Below, piece after piece: positions 11,261-22,574 of a stretch of 64,000 bases of DNA. Each line of letters opens with the position of its first letter. Within the stretch, counting starts at the first letter, position 1. Made by a program: the position numbers and the translations under genes. Below the pieces are notes generated by a model. The model ran no database searches. It saw only the letters and a program-made list of their open reading frames with translations, and was not told the DNA's origin. This DNA is from Metallyticus violacea (taxonomy: Eukaryota; Arthropoda; Insecta; Mantodea; Metallyticidae), in contig CM060830.1 of NCBI GenBank assembly GCA_030762175.1, forward strand, positions 49,747,001 to 49,811,000, written 5' to 3'.

Positions 11261-12240
11261 TCTAATTTGTGCATTCTTTACAGTAATTTAAACACGGCTC
11301 CCCATTAAAATTGGAACACATTGTGTAGAAATTACTTACTCTCTCTTCTCCTTCGGTTGTTTGATTAAGCTGTTCGGATCCTTCACTTCTGTGTGTTCGT
11401 TCTTCCTGCTCGATTTCGTCCAATCTTGGTAAGCGTTGATCATATTCAGACACCTACTGACATTGCTGTCGTATTTTAGACCAGTGATACTCGTACCTTC
11501 TGAGTAAATGTGAGTTTGATTTAATGCGTTTTATAGGCGTTGCAATTTTAATGTCCAGTAGGGTACTTCGTTTTCCATTTTCCAAAAATAAATGCCGTTA
11601 TTCCTATTGTAGTTGTATTTATATTAATAATGAATGTCAAATTATGTGAAACTCAGGTTCAGAATAATTTAGCATAAGAATCTCAGTCGTTTGGAGCCAA
11701 TTGAATTTTATTCTATTTCTCTAGAGCTCCCAACAATGTAATTGGAATTCAATTTTGTAGTGACGTAAGGTTTTTTAATTGAAGCTGAACTTGAATGGCA
11801 GATGTTAAATATCTGTGTAGGAAATTATTAAACTTCATAAAACTACAAAAAATTAATATGTTACACATATTAAAAATGTTAATAATTTGCCACAAAGTGT
11901 AGGAATTGCAATAGTTTACGAAAGAAAAATGTTCCTTTTTTACGTAGAATTTGAATATAGTTTCAATATATGTCGTATTAGCACGGCTTTGATTTGACAC
12001 ATTTAAAGTTTTAAAACATGTAATCACTTAAGTAAATACTAAATTACAAACATAAAATTGATTGTGATCTGCATAAAAAGTTGTGAATGATGACTTTATG
12101 ACATATTTACCTCTCATGACTATTCAGCAATAATCCATCATCATAATGGGACACTGGAGGTCCAAAACGCAAATTTAAAGGCATGCTACATCCATATTAT
12201 TGCATAAATTCAGAAGAATGCTCAATTTGTTACAATAGTT
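11261..12240. other. AT-rich stretch with two unassigned minus-strand frames
   Basis: Open frames at 11453-11262 (63 codons, charged, with QEERTHRSEGSEQLNQTTEG) and 12027-11749 (92 codons) have no recognised domain. The first could be the upstream part of the LINE fragment ending at 11260, but it shows no LINE motif. Confidence 0.4.
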
Positions 12241-12485
12241 TTTTTGATATTTGGTCTTCAACAAATATTTCGATTGATTATCAGGCTGTTTTTTGATTGG
12301 TTTTATCAATTCCCCAAAACTTTTATCGTCCTATAAAAGCCTTGATTTATTGCTCCTCTTTCAATTTATTTTCTTTGTTTTTAACTGGCTATCGTACTTC
12401 GGTATTATTAGGTTGATAAGAAAGTTTTTCCCTTTAAAGAGTGTATTTATCTCAGAGTTACTAGTTAACGGATGATTTGTTTATA

Positions 12486-13364
12486 CAGAGGGTGCCAAAA
12501 AATGTATATACACTTCAAGCAAAGAAAAACTGTGTTAACATAGCAAAACTGAATTCACACAAACAGAAAATGATGAGTACTAATCATGTTAGACTTTTAC
12601 AGTTACAACAGTTGCTCAAAGTACCCACCATCGGCGTCGAAACACTTCTGAGTACGTTGAACTACTGATTGAGCAACGAAATTGCGAAATTGCGAAAGTG
12701 TCCTCAGCGATTGCAGCACATACCGTTTCAATTTCTTCCCGAAGTGCTGCCAGTGTAGCTGTTTTTCTACGGTATACAACATCCTTAAGAGTTCCCCATA
12801 GGTAGAAGTCCAACGGATCCGTAGAACGAGGCGGAAACTCAATCGGACCTCTTCGTCCTATCCAGTGCCTTGGAAGATTGTCATCAAGCTGCGCACGTAT
12901 ATCTCGGTGGTAATGTGGTGTTCTCCCAGATCTGCCCTTGAGAACATCACATACGGTACCATGAGTCTCAAATTTGTCTCGAGTGCGTGCAATTGTTACT
13001 CGCGCTAGCGGTTCTGTTCTGTACACATGTCTCCATTGCCTTTGAACTTCAATAACATTATCGTTTTTCCAATACCACTTCAAAATTGCTTTCCGCTATT
13101 CAAACGATAACCTTGGCTCCATTTTGTTGTAGCAACGCTAGCATAACGTAATGTGAATCTGTTTACAGAACATCATAGGACAATCTTGGCTTCATTTGCT
13201 CATTGTTGATTTACCTGTCACGTAGCAACGCTATCATAATGTACATGAGTTACATCTGTTTACAGAACATCATGCAACACATTACTGTTGTTTTTCGGTC
13301 CAACTTTGAAATATATTAAATAGGTTTCTACTGTTAAACTGTATATACATTTTGGCACTCTCAG
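12486..13364 (-). mobile_element. 879-bp non-autonomous Tc1/mariner-type element
   Basis: The ends form terminal inverted repeats: CAGAGGGTGCCAAAAAATGT at 12486 and, on the opposite strand, CTGAGAGTGCCAAAATGTAT from 13364. They agree over about 25 bp with few mismatches. Both ends are flanked by TA (12484-12485 and 13365-13366), the normal target duplication of this superfamily. Inside is a minus-strand transposase missing its catalytic middle. A subterminal segment beginning AGCAACGCTA recurs 93 bp apart (13131 and 13224). Size and structure fit an internally deleted derivative that would need a transposase from elsewhere. Confidence 0.9.
12616..13122 (-). pseudogene. Internally deleted transposase with DUF4817-type N-terminus
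   Basis: The minus-strand frame starts MEPRLSFE at 13122, hits an in-frame TAG where a Gln codon would be expected, and continues open to 12616. The N-terminal 60 or so residues (KWYWKNDNVIEVQRQW ... FETHGTVCDVLKGRSGR) match the DNA-binding DUF4817 domain seen in insect Tc1/mariner-like proteins. After GRSGR it jumps straight to HYHRDIRAQLDDNLP, then WIGRRGPIEFPPRS and DFYLWGTLKDVVYR. These are the end of the catalytic domain. Roughly half the expected protein, including the first catalytic Asp region, is missing. The C-terminus ends in the family-typical DADGGYFEQLL. Confidence 0.88.
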
Positions 13365-13940
13365 TATTTACTGAGGGTATTATTTTAAAGAATAGTTTAA
13401 AACAAGTTTAAACACATTTGTTACATTATACACGACAAATTCAGAGGATAGATGAGTTTCACACAAAGAACTTTTTTAAACGATCCATATTCTTTGATGT
13501 ATAATTTCAGAACATTGGATATATCACAACTGATATTTGGATTCCACAAGTCTTTCAGTTGATTACCAGGTTGATTTTTTCCCCAGAGTTTTATCAATTT
13601 CTAAAAAAGAACTTCGTTATTCAATAATAGCTTAGTTATAGTTCTATAAAATTTCTGTCAAAAATACAATAATCTTTTTCTTTAGCTATTTACCCTTTCC
13701 GGTATTATTAGCTTGACCAGCAAGATTTTTACTATTAACGGTCTCTTCATTTGTCGAGAGATATGTTTTTATTTGTTACTGATATTATTTTAAAGAATAG
13801 CTTAAGACGAATTTAAACAATATTATTAAATCATACATTCAGCATATATTCTCCGAATCTAACAAAGAATGTGGAACAATAAAATAGTATTTCTCGTTCT
13901 TTTTATGTTCTTTCAGAGTGCTAAGTCATTAGTTGAATAA

Positions 13941-14879
13941 ATATGTCATAGAAGATTAAACAGAATGAGAACAGCATCGCTGGTTCAGGTGATTCAATGA
14001 TAAGGGTATAAGCAGCGTTCTGGACGATCTTTAGCTATAGAAAATGAAAAGAAGGTTGAGACATTGTCTGCATGACGTAGAAAAATGGGTCTGGTGAACA
14101 AGAGAACGCCGATATTACCCCAAAACCAAATTCCACTATTTGTCCAGCACAGTGTTTTTTTTTCCTATCTCATCTATTTTAATGTTTATAACGCTTTAAA
14201 ATATGAAGTGATTGTTGAGCGAATAATTTGTGCTTTAAATAAGAGCCAGAAATCACAGCTACGATTCCATTGCTACGAAACAATTTTAGCAGAAATTTAT
14301 CTTTATGAATTATAAACCATATTCTGTGATAAAGAGGGGTTTGATCCACGGGATGACATTTAAAGCGAAATAAAGTCATTAATATCGAAGATTACAGAAG
14401 ACAATAAAGTTACCACTAGGGAAATGTTTCCAGAACGCATTAACAGAAAGCAGCAAGATACGTGTCGAGATCTTGTAAGCTGAAGATAGAAAGTTCCCAC
14501 ACTAACATAGCGAACCTATTTGTATGGTAATCTAAACCATCTTGGAGCGAAATGAAGTTCGCACTAACTTGATTCCTCCAAATATCTTTTGTCTTGTGTA
14601 GCTCGCTTGCTAAAACTATGACGTAAGGTGAGGGAAGCATTGCATGCTAACCTTCATAGTTTACTATCTTCTGAACATGATTGCAACCTGCGTTTTTCTT
14701 TGTAACCCAGAGAGCTGTTTGAGTAAGTTACTGTGTTCAACACTGAGCTGTTTTCGTGACTTGACTGATAGAGTCAATCTTTTCCTGCGTGCTGTTTACG
14801 TAACCAAGTTTAATCTGTTGGTTTAATGACTTCTGACGTCCCCTGGAATATCTCACCGAGGTCACAACATAGCAAGAAT
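13941..14879. other. AT-rich stretch, possible further transposon debris
   Basis: Short frames on both strands, for example 14640-14440 (minus) and 14644-14826 (plus), lack clear motifs. The minus-strand text from 14640 down to 14440 may be the 3' continuation of the mariner relic at 14.9-15.2 kb, but I could not align it with confidence. Confidence 0.4.
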
Positions 14880-15200
14880 GATTTTTTTTAACAAAAACCT
14901 TGAAAGATCGTAAAATACTAATTTGAAAGTGAAATAAAGAAACAACAAATCTTGCAACCAGTTCATGACAGGCATTTCAACAGTGCCAGTGTCTAGGCTG
15001 TAAGGTGGATGAGTAATAAAGTTTCTCAGTTGTTTTTGTGTTGACAATGTAATGTATGGCTTCGCATTATTGTGCTGCAGGAAAACATACCCGTCGAAAT
15101 ATGCTTAATCGCCTGGGCTGATTGTTGTTCTATATTTATGGAAACCAATGTAAACAACATCTGCATCCTAAAAATCTGTAGGCGTGAGTTTTCCAGCTGA
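14880..15200 (-). pseudogene. mariner transposase fragment (second and third Asp region)
   Basis: The minus strand reads GYVFLQHNNAKPYITLSTQK and then, after about 10 residues, THPPYSLD. This follows the mariner order HDNARPHTA ... HPPYSPDLAP with normal spacing. The catalytic HDN reads HNN here, so the second Asp is lost, and the run breaks soon after the third Asp. N-terminal sequence at higher coordinates is too decayed to follow. It lies just outside the TIR element at 15351-16345 and is a different copy. Confidence 0.6.
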
Positions 15201-15350
15201 AGCCTGTAATTAAATAGTACAAAAACAAATTATTTCCATTTTATTTTCAAATTACTTTTTCTTCATTTCGTATTCTCCCAAAGTTGAGAAGAAAACAGGT
15301 CATCTGCTCCTATTGTATGTAGAAAATAATAAACAATGAAATCTCTATTA

Positions 15351-16345
15351 ATAAGTTGACCAAAAAGTTCTATTCTGATCACAATATCACTAGTATTCAA
15401 TAGTTTCCATCGATGTTGAGGATCTTGTGCCAACATGTATATCAAAGAACTGCAGTTTCCAGATCTGCCAAGATATACAATAGCTGTCCTTAGAAAAGGG
15501 AAGAAAAATATGATTTATTCACATAGTGCAATGTCTAGAGAATATGGTGTCTCGCGTCCTAGACGGATAATGGTCAGTTGTATGTGGTGTTGCATTATCA
15601 TACTAAAAAAATTACACAAGTGTGATTCACGAATGCAGCTTCATTAGTTCTCAGCTTTTCATGTACACGTTCCAGCTGTTTAGAGTACGCAATGACATTA
15701 ACTGTTTGATCAGCTGGTAGCAATTCACCAAATCAAGAATGTAGCCTTTTTTAGTGCAGTGTTTGTGGGACACATTCAACCAGTGATGATTTCTTGTACT
15801 GTCGTAGAGGGTCTCACTGCATGTTAGTAGCCTGTGAAGAAAGGAAACCTTCTACTGATGTGACATCAATGCAACTCAACGTGTCAACACGTACCCAGCG
15901 ACCGAATTTATGCCTTTTTCCTGACTGATGGAGATGGAGTCGTATGGTTTCTGCACTGACGTTGAATTACTGCGTCACGTCCTCACAAATGTGGTTATTC
16001 GCTTCAATAGCACTAAGAGAGCCTCGTTATTCATTAATGTTGGTCTTTCAATTCGTAGCTCAACCTCGAGAGTTTTGTTATTTTCCAGGTGTTTCCCAAA
16101 ACATTTTTGCGCCGTCCATTAGTTTACAGCATCAGCATAGCGTCACTGGGTTGTTTTTCAGTTTAAATACGTAGAGCATACAAGCTCATATAACAACATT
16201 CCGGGTGCTCATGTTTGTCTGTGCATCTCCGAATACTTGATGAATGAACTAGCCAGTCTAAGTTTCGACTTTAACTTTGTTGTGCGTTTAATTGTGTCAA
16301 TACTTGAAATTTGGGCTTTGCAACAGAACTTTTTGGCCAACTGTG
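15351..16345 (-). mobile_element. mariner element with TIRs, about 995 bp, decayed
   Basis: The ends are inverted copies: AGTTGACCAAAAAGTTCTAT at 15354 and, reading inward from 16342, AGTTGGCCAAAAAGTTCTGT. TA dinucleotides flank the element at 15349-15350 and 16346-16347. The minus strand inside reads as a decayed mariner transposase. From high to low coordinates it gives GKRHKFGRWVRVDTLS, then DVTSVEGFLSSQ, ADQTVNVIAY, QLERVHEKLRTNEAAFVN, and a YDNATPHTT version of the catalytic HDNARPHTA. Stops and frameshifts are numerous, and the element is shorter than the usual 1.3 kb, so part of it is deleted. Confidence 0.78.
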
Positions 16346-16509
16346 TAGTTTGAAAACACGCCATTTCCAGATCTGTTTTTCAACTAAACTATACTGAACT
16401 TTATGCTACCAGATGGTACTACTGTAGCTGTTGTTTAGGAGCTTGTATTCATAAATTAAAATAACAATCAGTTTTATGATTTGTGCCATTTGATATTCTG
16501 TGGTTTTTT

Positions 16510-16527
16510 CTGCCAATGCAATTGTCA

Positions 16528-16558
<31 letters not shown>

Positions 16559-16614
16559 AATTAACACTAATAATAAAAGTAGATAAAGATAAAAGACAGA
16601 GAAAGAGTCACACT

Positions 16615-16650
<36 letters not shown>
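16510..16650 (-). repeat. R2 repeat copy between two (TA)n tracts
   Basis: About 70 bp starting AAATTAACACTAATAATAAA lies between (TA)n runs at 16530-16558 and 16617-16649. It matches, in reverse orientation, the R2 sequence near 29.75, 45.5 and 45.9 kb (TTTTATC.TTTTCT.CTTTT...TAATTAC). Non-coding. Confidence 0.6.
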
Positions 16651-16652
<2 letters not shown>

Positions 16653-16659
16653 ATTGGAT

Positions 16660-17405
16660 CGGTATTTGATTAATCTTGAGAAGCAAGTGCTTTACCAAAA
16701 AATAACATACTCTCAGTGTAGTTTCTTAGATCTTTCAATGAAAGAAAGAGGAACAAAAGAAAATATGAACCTTATAAATATAAAACTGCAAGGATGAAGA
16801 GTTTGAAATATATCACAAAGTAAGGAAAATGAATTAATGAAAGAAAGACTGCGATGCTCACAGGTAAGAAGAGCCATACAATCAATATAAATGTAAAAGC
16901 AAAGATTGATACAGCACTTCTAATTTTTAAATTACAATTCCTTTACCTACAAAAGGTCGGCACATGATGAAGTTGTAGTAACATTTGTATGTTTATTTGA
17001 GGATTATGTTCTTTAAATATTTGTTTTGCACAAAAAAGTTCTCTGCAAGTTCTTCCACCGTCAGAAAAGCAAGCATACTCCAAAAGTGTTCCAATAAATC
17101 GTAAGAAGGTTGAAGACATCAACAAAGTTTTTGCAGTACATCCCAAATAAAATTTTGCCCCTCCACATTGGCCTCTCGCACATGAAGACCAACTGCAGAA
17201 CATTTATGAAGTTAGAGGTGTAGTTTATTTCCATATTTCTTTATCCTTTTGAAAATTAATGTTAAGTGTGCCTCAAAACACGACCAATGTAGTAATTCTC
17301 TTGGAATTAGGGAAAGTTGGTGTGAAAAGTATGGCGATGGAAAGGATGCTGAAATATTGTATCGGATAAATAAAATGCCAATATATTCAATACTTGTTTA
17401 AGATG
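16660..17405. other. Unassigned stretch with one 86-codon minus-strand frame
   Basis: The frame 17203-16943 (minus) is Cys-rich and reads CSWSSCARGQCGGAKFYLGC near its start. Its other part contains ICREL-like text, but no domain was recognised. It has no supported splice context. It could be a transposon fragment. Confidence 0.3.
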
Positions 17406-17409
17406 TCAG

Positions 17410-17960
17410 GAATACATATTTAAATAGTAACAGTTGGTTCGGAAGTATTGGGTCAATTGGAGAATGAATTAGGTGATGTATGGTTTGCAAGAGAGGACCA
17501 CCCTGTTAGAAATGTTTTGGAAGTTCGGTCCAGATTTGAGAATATGAATAGGCAGGTTTTAGGTTCGTTAATATGCGAGAAAATACAATTAATATATTAT
17601 AAGTCTTTCAAGGTTAGATTTATGAAGATATACATGGAAAGGTGCAACATACAAGAAAGAGAAGGACTGACTGATTTAGATTGGGGATTTGGAAGCTGAG
17701 CGGTTTGAGGAATGAAGTTTCACAGAGTGCGTGCCCGATATGTGTAAAGGAGGGAAATGCTGAACACATTCTGTTCAAATATGGAGGATTGCTGTAATTA
17801 GAAATAAGTGGTTGATGATCAACAAGAAGTTGATGATCAACGAAAATGTTGATGATAAAATTCACTAAGGAGGTCGCCTACGTTTTATGGAAAGTAAGGC
17901 TGAAATGGTAGAGAAGAAAATGAAATACATTGAGTTTAATTAGAAAGTAGGAAGTTTTAC
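17410..17960 (+). pseudogene. LINE C-terminal fragment with Cys/His knuckle
   Basis: The plus strand reads GDVWFAREDHPVRNVLEVRS, then a frameshift, then WKLSGLRNEVSQSACPICVK and EGNAEHILFK. The C-x2-C followed by an H at about 8 residues is the remains of the zinc-knuckle that follows the RT domain in many LINE proteins. The final C is replaced by Y. After another shift comes FTKEVAYVLWKVRLKW-like text. Upstream RT motifs are missing, so this is a 5'-truncated, broken copy. The LINE clade cannot be assigned. Confidence 0.55.
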
Positions 17961-19734
17961 AGTTCAAAATGTGTTAAATTTTGACTTCATATATGTCAGG
18001 AATGTGTGTGCGCGCGCGCGCGTGTGTGTAAAAGATGAGAATGAAATGTTTTTGGATGTTCCACTTGCAGACTACTGTTGAGTCAAAGAGTGTGTGTAGT
18101 AAGGAATAAATTATTAGTTTAAAATAAAGGTTTTATTTAATTACAATGTAAAATGTGTAATGGGCAAAACTTAGAAATTGGCAAAGTGCAGAATTAGGTA
18201 GTTGGCGTTTTTTAAATATTGTTAGCGTATCAATAAATACAATACTATATTTCTTTCTAATCTCCTGTTCTTTGTTACTGATAATTTCTGTAGTTCAGTA
18301 TCTGATAAAAGTATTAATTATTAAACATTTGCCTATAGGGTATTGCATATAATATTCAAAAACTCTCACAATTAAAATTATAATACATTTTTCTCGTAAT
18401 CTTATATATAAAATTACGAGATTATATAAAAATGTTGAGTTGACATTTCCATTTTCTCTCAATTGATTATATTTGAAATGTACTTCTATACACGGATGGA
18501 TCGCATAAAATGTTACAAGTTAATATCATTGATCAATATAATCAAATTCTAACATTTATTGGAGGAAGCTTCATTCAAAATTGCTTTATGAGCAACACTT
18601 TAGTGGGCAATTTCATAATTTTAAGTGGAACAATGATATAATTTTTAGATGTAATCAACAAATGAAACAACCTTTGTTTAACACATTTTTTTCTAAAATG
18701 AAAATTTGAGAACGTATAACGGTTTGAAATGAGCGCTATATAACGGTTAATAATAACAATAAAGCAAGCTTTTAGTTTTATAATTCTATTAAGTGCTCAA
18801 AAATTCCATTAAAAGTTAAACATTTAGTAGTTTTTGTCGGAGGTTTTCTCTAATATTTGCCAACATACAGGCAGGGTATAAGTGTCATATGCTTCACATA
18901 TTCCTTTCTTCATATTTTCTTTGTTTGTATTAAAAAAAGCACAATTAACTCTACTGGGGATTTTCAGATGCCAATAACGCATATAATATTTATTAACATA
19001 CCCTATGTTCAAAAGCCTTTATGCAACATCAGCCCGGAGTGATCTCTTTGTGTGAGTTTCTGATGACACGCATGGTATTTCTGTTGCTTTAGTGCGCCTG
19101 TCTTTGGCTAATTCCCCATGACTCATCTATGAATTTACAGCTATAGCGGCAAGAACGTTAATATTATTCCCATAATTTATTTTGACTTCATCTTTTCGCT
19201 ATTCCTGCTCTTAATACTTTCATGCTTACGTACTTCCGGACTTTGAAGCTCCTTCCATATCGCTCACTCACAAAGCATGTTTATTTCTATTTCATGTGCC
19301 ATATTTCTGAGTTTACGAGAGTTAAACCACGGCATATACGATCGGGGTGGCTTGTGTCGGCACCTTTCCTACATCTGGTTCCGAGTTCGGTGTACTTCTC
19401 AATAAGTCCATTTGATGTCCCGGCTATCGCCACAGCCTTTCAATTGTTTAATAAACAACTGTTAAATGTAGAAGTAGCAAATTCATTAGTCAAAACGTTA
19501 TATTTAACTAAAATGTGCTTGTTCTCTTCAAAATAGACTTGAAATTCCAGTATTTGTCGCTGAATCAGAAGATAATTAGCCTAGGTATGTAGAATACAAC
19601 ATTAATTAAGATGAGTAAATATTGTTTTTATTATTTTTATAAGGTTTTATGTTTTGATTTTTATTAATGGTTTGTGAATGACGGTTAACGCATTACTATT
19701 ATTACTTTATTTTTTCTGCTAAATCCATATTTTT
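17961..19734. other. AT-rich stretch, no gene supported
   Basis: Holds a short mixed (GT)/(GC) microsatellite at about 18004-18030 and a small hairpin (CTCGTAAT ... ATTACGAG) near 18393. The longest frame (19222-19536, plus, 104 codons) has no recognised domain. No splice-linked coding series is evident. Confidence 0.45.
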
Positions 19735-20072
19735 ATATTTAGCTGAGAAAGTATGAGAACGTTTCTGCATTATAACATTTCTGATATAAAAAAGTTAGGT
19801 TAGGAGCTGGCGAGTATAGCGTAGTTTTATAATTATCATAAATAAAGATCTCTAAAAAGCGTATATTTGTGTTTTCCGCTCTTTACAGCAGCTGTACCGT
19901 ATGATACTGATTACTAGATAATCAAATGGGGGGGGGGGGAGAATATATAAAATAACCCATTATCTAAGATCAATTTTCACTAAACAAAACCCACTTGATT
20001 TGTTAAATTTTCTGTATTCATTTTCTTGGCAGCATTTTACAACCTATGAACAGCGAAACATAACCTGAAACG

Positions 20073-20149
<77 letters not shown>

Positions 20150-20590
20150 CACGCAATTTGCTAATTATTATTCGGTGAAACACTTTTCAATGTTTCAAGC
20201 ACCATTTGTCAGAATTATTCAGAGGAATTTCACTTAGCATCAAAAGTTGTTTTATTGCGTAATGCTATCCAAGTGTGAAACAGAAAAGTATCACAGACTT
20301 TAATTCACAAGAGCGAGTAATGCCAACATAATCGTCAACCGATACCAACCTGGTAACTTAAACTTTAGCGTCAATAGTAAATATTTCGGTATACTTATAT
20401 TCCGTAATAATTATCATTAGGATTTCGATGGCATACACATGCATGATTTAATTTATTAAAAAAGTAGCAATAAATTCTCGGTTTGTATTCAGTTATGCAG
20501 TCCCTTTATTTATGCAGAGTCATTTGAAGGAAAATAAAGGTCGTGACATGCGTACTCAGTAGATATGCCCAAATCGTCTCTTGTATATCT
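19735..20590 (+). repeat. Dispersed repeat R1, copy 1
   Basis: An unnamed non-coding repeat of about 850 bp. Landmarks shared with copy 2 (32.55 kb) include TTTAGCTGAGAA, GGAGCTGGCGAG, GTATATTTGT.TTTCCGC and CAGAGGAATT. Further shared text is CATCAAAAGTT, AGTAATGCCAACATAAT and CAATAGTAAATAT.TCGG. The part near the 3' end (GCATACACATGCATGATTTA) matches copy 3 at 60.3 kb. A long (AAT)n at 20073-20149 interrupts this copy. No ORF, TIR or tRNA-like head was found, so its class is unknown. Confidence 0.75.
20073..20149. repeat. (AAT)n microsatellite
   Basis: About 25 uninterrupted trinucleotides inside repeat R1 copy 1. Confidence 0.95.
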
Positions 20591-22319
20591 ACTGAGGCTA
20601 AACAGTCAAAATTGCTTAACTGTCTTTAATATTGTAGGTAATTTTTAAACTGAAGTTACCAGATTTTTTTTTCTTTTCCAATGTTTCTTCCCCTTTTTTT
20701 AATCTTTGTTTATTATCGCTTGAACTGCATTGTTTTTCTCGAGACATCTGTAGAACATCAGTAATGTTGGTGTAGGCCTGTAGTCTGTAGAGGTGAATGA
20801 AATGAAATATGATGGAGCAAATGAACTCAGAGCCCTTGGCGTCTTAAAGTTATCTGGCTCACGGTAAGGAAAAACTTCGAAAATTCTCTTATCCAGACAG
20901 CTTGATCTGACCTATTTCTTCTTCTTCTGGCTCACAAAGTGGAATTTAGCTCTGTACTACTGTCTCAAACTTACATAACTTCAAAGATTTTATTTTAGAC
21001 AAAACAAAAGTTACTTAGTTCGCTGAGGACAATCAGAATATTTTTAAAGTGCACATTATTCTATTTAAAATTCTGAAGCCCCCACCACATGATGGGGTCA
21101 TGTTAACCATGAAGCTATATGCAGATCATTTCCTCCGCTTAATTTAGAAAGACATCATTTAAGAGACATTAGCATGTAGAATGGAGTGGACCAACCTATG
21201 TATATAAATTTTATTAAATTCTAAAGAAAAAATCGTAAAATAGTCATTTTGTTTAATATTGATGGCCATGGAGAAACTAAATGCATTAAAAAAATTACTT
21301 TCATGGAAATGACTGGTTTACAAAATTCATCGACTTAATTTGAATGTCTCTCTGGGTGGAGTCTTTGTAGCAATTTTCCTTACGTTTAGTCTACTGTAGC
21401 ATTCTCAGAACTCCGTAATTGTTTCAATAAATGTATCTTTGACAGAAGTTTAGAGAGTTATTTCTAGATCATGTTGAGTAGGAAATGAGTGCAGGTATTA
21501 AAATATTCCCATTCAATAACGGAGTAATGTCATTGCAGGCATTACTTTTCGTAACCACAAGAGGAGTTACTGTAAACTCTCTGCTAAGCGTTCATTCCAA
21601 AAAGTAACTCCATTACATTAAGAACGTCAATGCGATGAATAAATTTACCTCACATTCATTTTATGAGGATGAGGTAAAACTCCGGAAAGAAACCCAACTG
21701 GGGACAAAATCTCGTTTTGCTAATTGACGAGAGCTTTGACCACAGCGGTGATACAGAAGAAATTAATTTGACGAAACATACCGAATTCTTCGATAGCTCA
21801 ATTGATTATAATATGGTTCTGACCCAGTTTCAGTCTCAATACTACAGAGTTGCCTTCATTTGTGATGGAAAAAGTTGGAGGTAAACGGCTTTTCTTGACG
21901 TTCTCTCAATTTCATTCCAAACAGCTTTAGCCTGAAGTCCTGATTTCCCTTAAGACTTTGATATTCTAATCTCTGAACATGGTAGTGATACTTCGAACAT
22001 TTTGATATCCAAACCTGGAACAATTGCTTCCTGTCTGGATTTCAAAGTAATGCGAATTTACTACTAAATGTTGGTGGTTCTTTTTTTTTTTTTTTGACAG
22101 ATGGGCTTTGTGGTGCCGTAGGATTCATTCAATTTCACACGTAAGGACAGAGGCTGGCTGATTCAAGGATGACTTCCAAATATTCTCATTCCATTCTGTA
22201 GTTTTCTTTATGTTTTATTTACAATCTGACAGAGTAAACTTATCTGATTTTAAAAAGTTCTATCAATGTAGACAAAGAAAGTGGTCCGCTTTCAGAGTTA
22301 AAATCTAACATAGGGTAGC
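20591..22319. other. Unassigned stretch, no gene seen
   Basis: Less AT-biased than its surroundings in places, but no domain, TIR or repeat was recognised. A T-run of about 16 lies near 22080. Confidence 0.4.
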
Positions 22320-22375
22320 TCTGGTGGCATTCGCTTAGTGATGCGGGTTCAAAGTAGAGTGAAATTTCCAATGAA
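22320..22375 (+). mobile_element. tRNA-like head, possible SINE remnant
   Basis: GGTAGCTCTGGTGGCATTCG followed by GCGGGTTCAAAG resembles the A and B boxes of a tRNA with the anticodon region shortened. The full cloverleaf cannot be folded, so it is not a functional tRNA gene. A SINE head is the likeliest source. Confidence 0.35.
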
Positions 22376-22574
22376 TGCCGTGCGCGTCACGAATACACAT
22401 ACACACACAAAGTTAATCTATCACACTACAAACGATTAGCCCAGTTATGAGGAGAGTTTAGTGTTTTCGAACCTACGACCTTTGACCCACACAATACCTC
22501 TGAGATAACTTTATGCACGCAATATTACTGGGTATGTGAACAAGGTCCTGTGTCGAAATGCACTTACGTGGGTA

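Larger units (their letters stand above)
12247..13940 (+). repeat. Degenerate tandem duplication, unit about 400 bp
   Basis: Two related units lie head to tail. Unit 1 begins GATATTTGGTCTTCAACAA near 12249 and unit 2 begins GATATTTGGATTCCACAA near 13533. Shared landmarks in order are GATTATCAGG/GATTACCAGG, TTTTATCAATT, CGGTATTATTAG and TATTATTTTAAAGAATAG. A Tc1/mariner-type element (12486-13364) sits inside unit 1 and is absent from unit 2. Removing that element gives a unit period of about 404 bp. No coding potential was seen. Confidence 0.65.

Noticed and set aside
18393..18420. Short hairpin CTCGTAAT ... ATTACGAG as an RNA gene
   Set aside because: An 8-bp AT-rich stem with no flanking signals is expected by chance.
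19222..19536. 104-codon plus-strand frame as a gene
   Set aside because: No motif was recognised. Length alone is not enough in a 64-kb six-frame scan.
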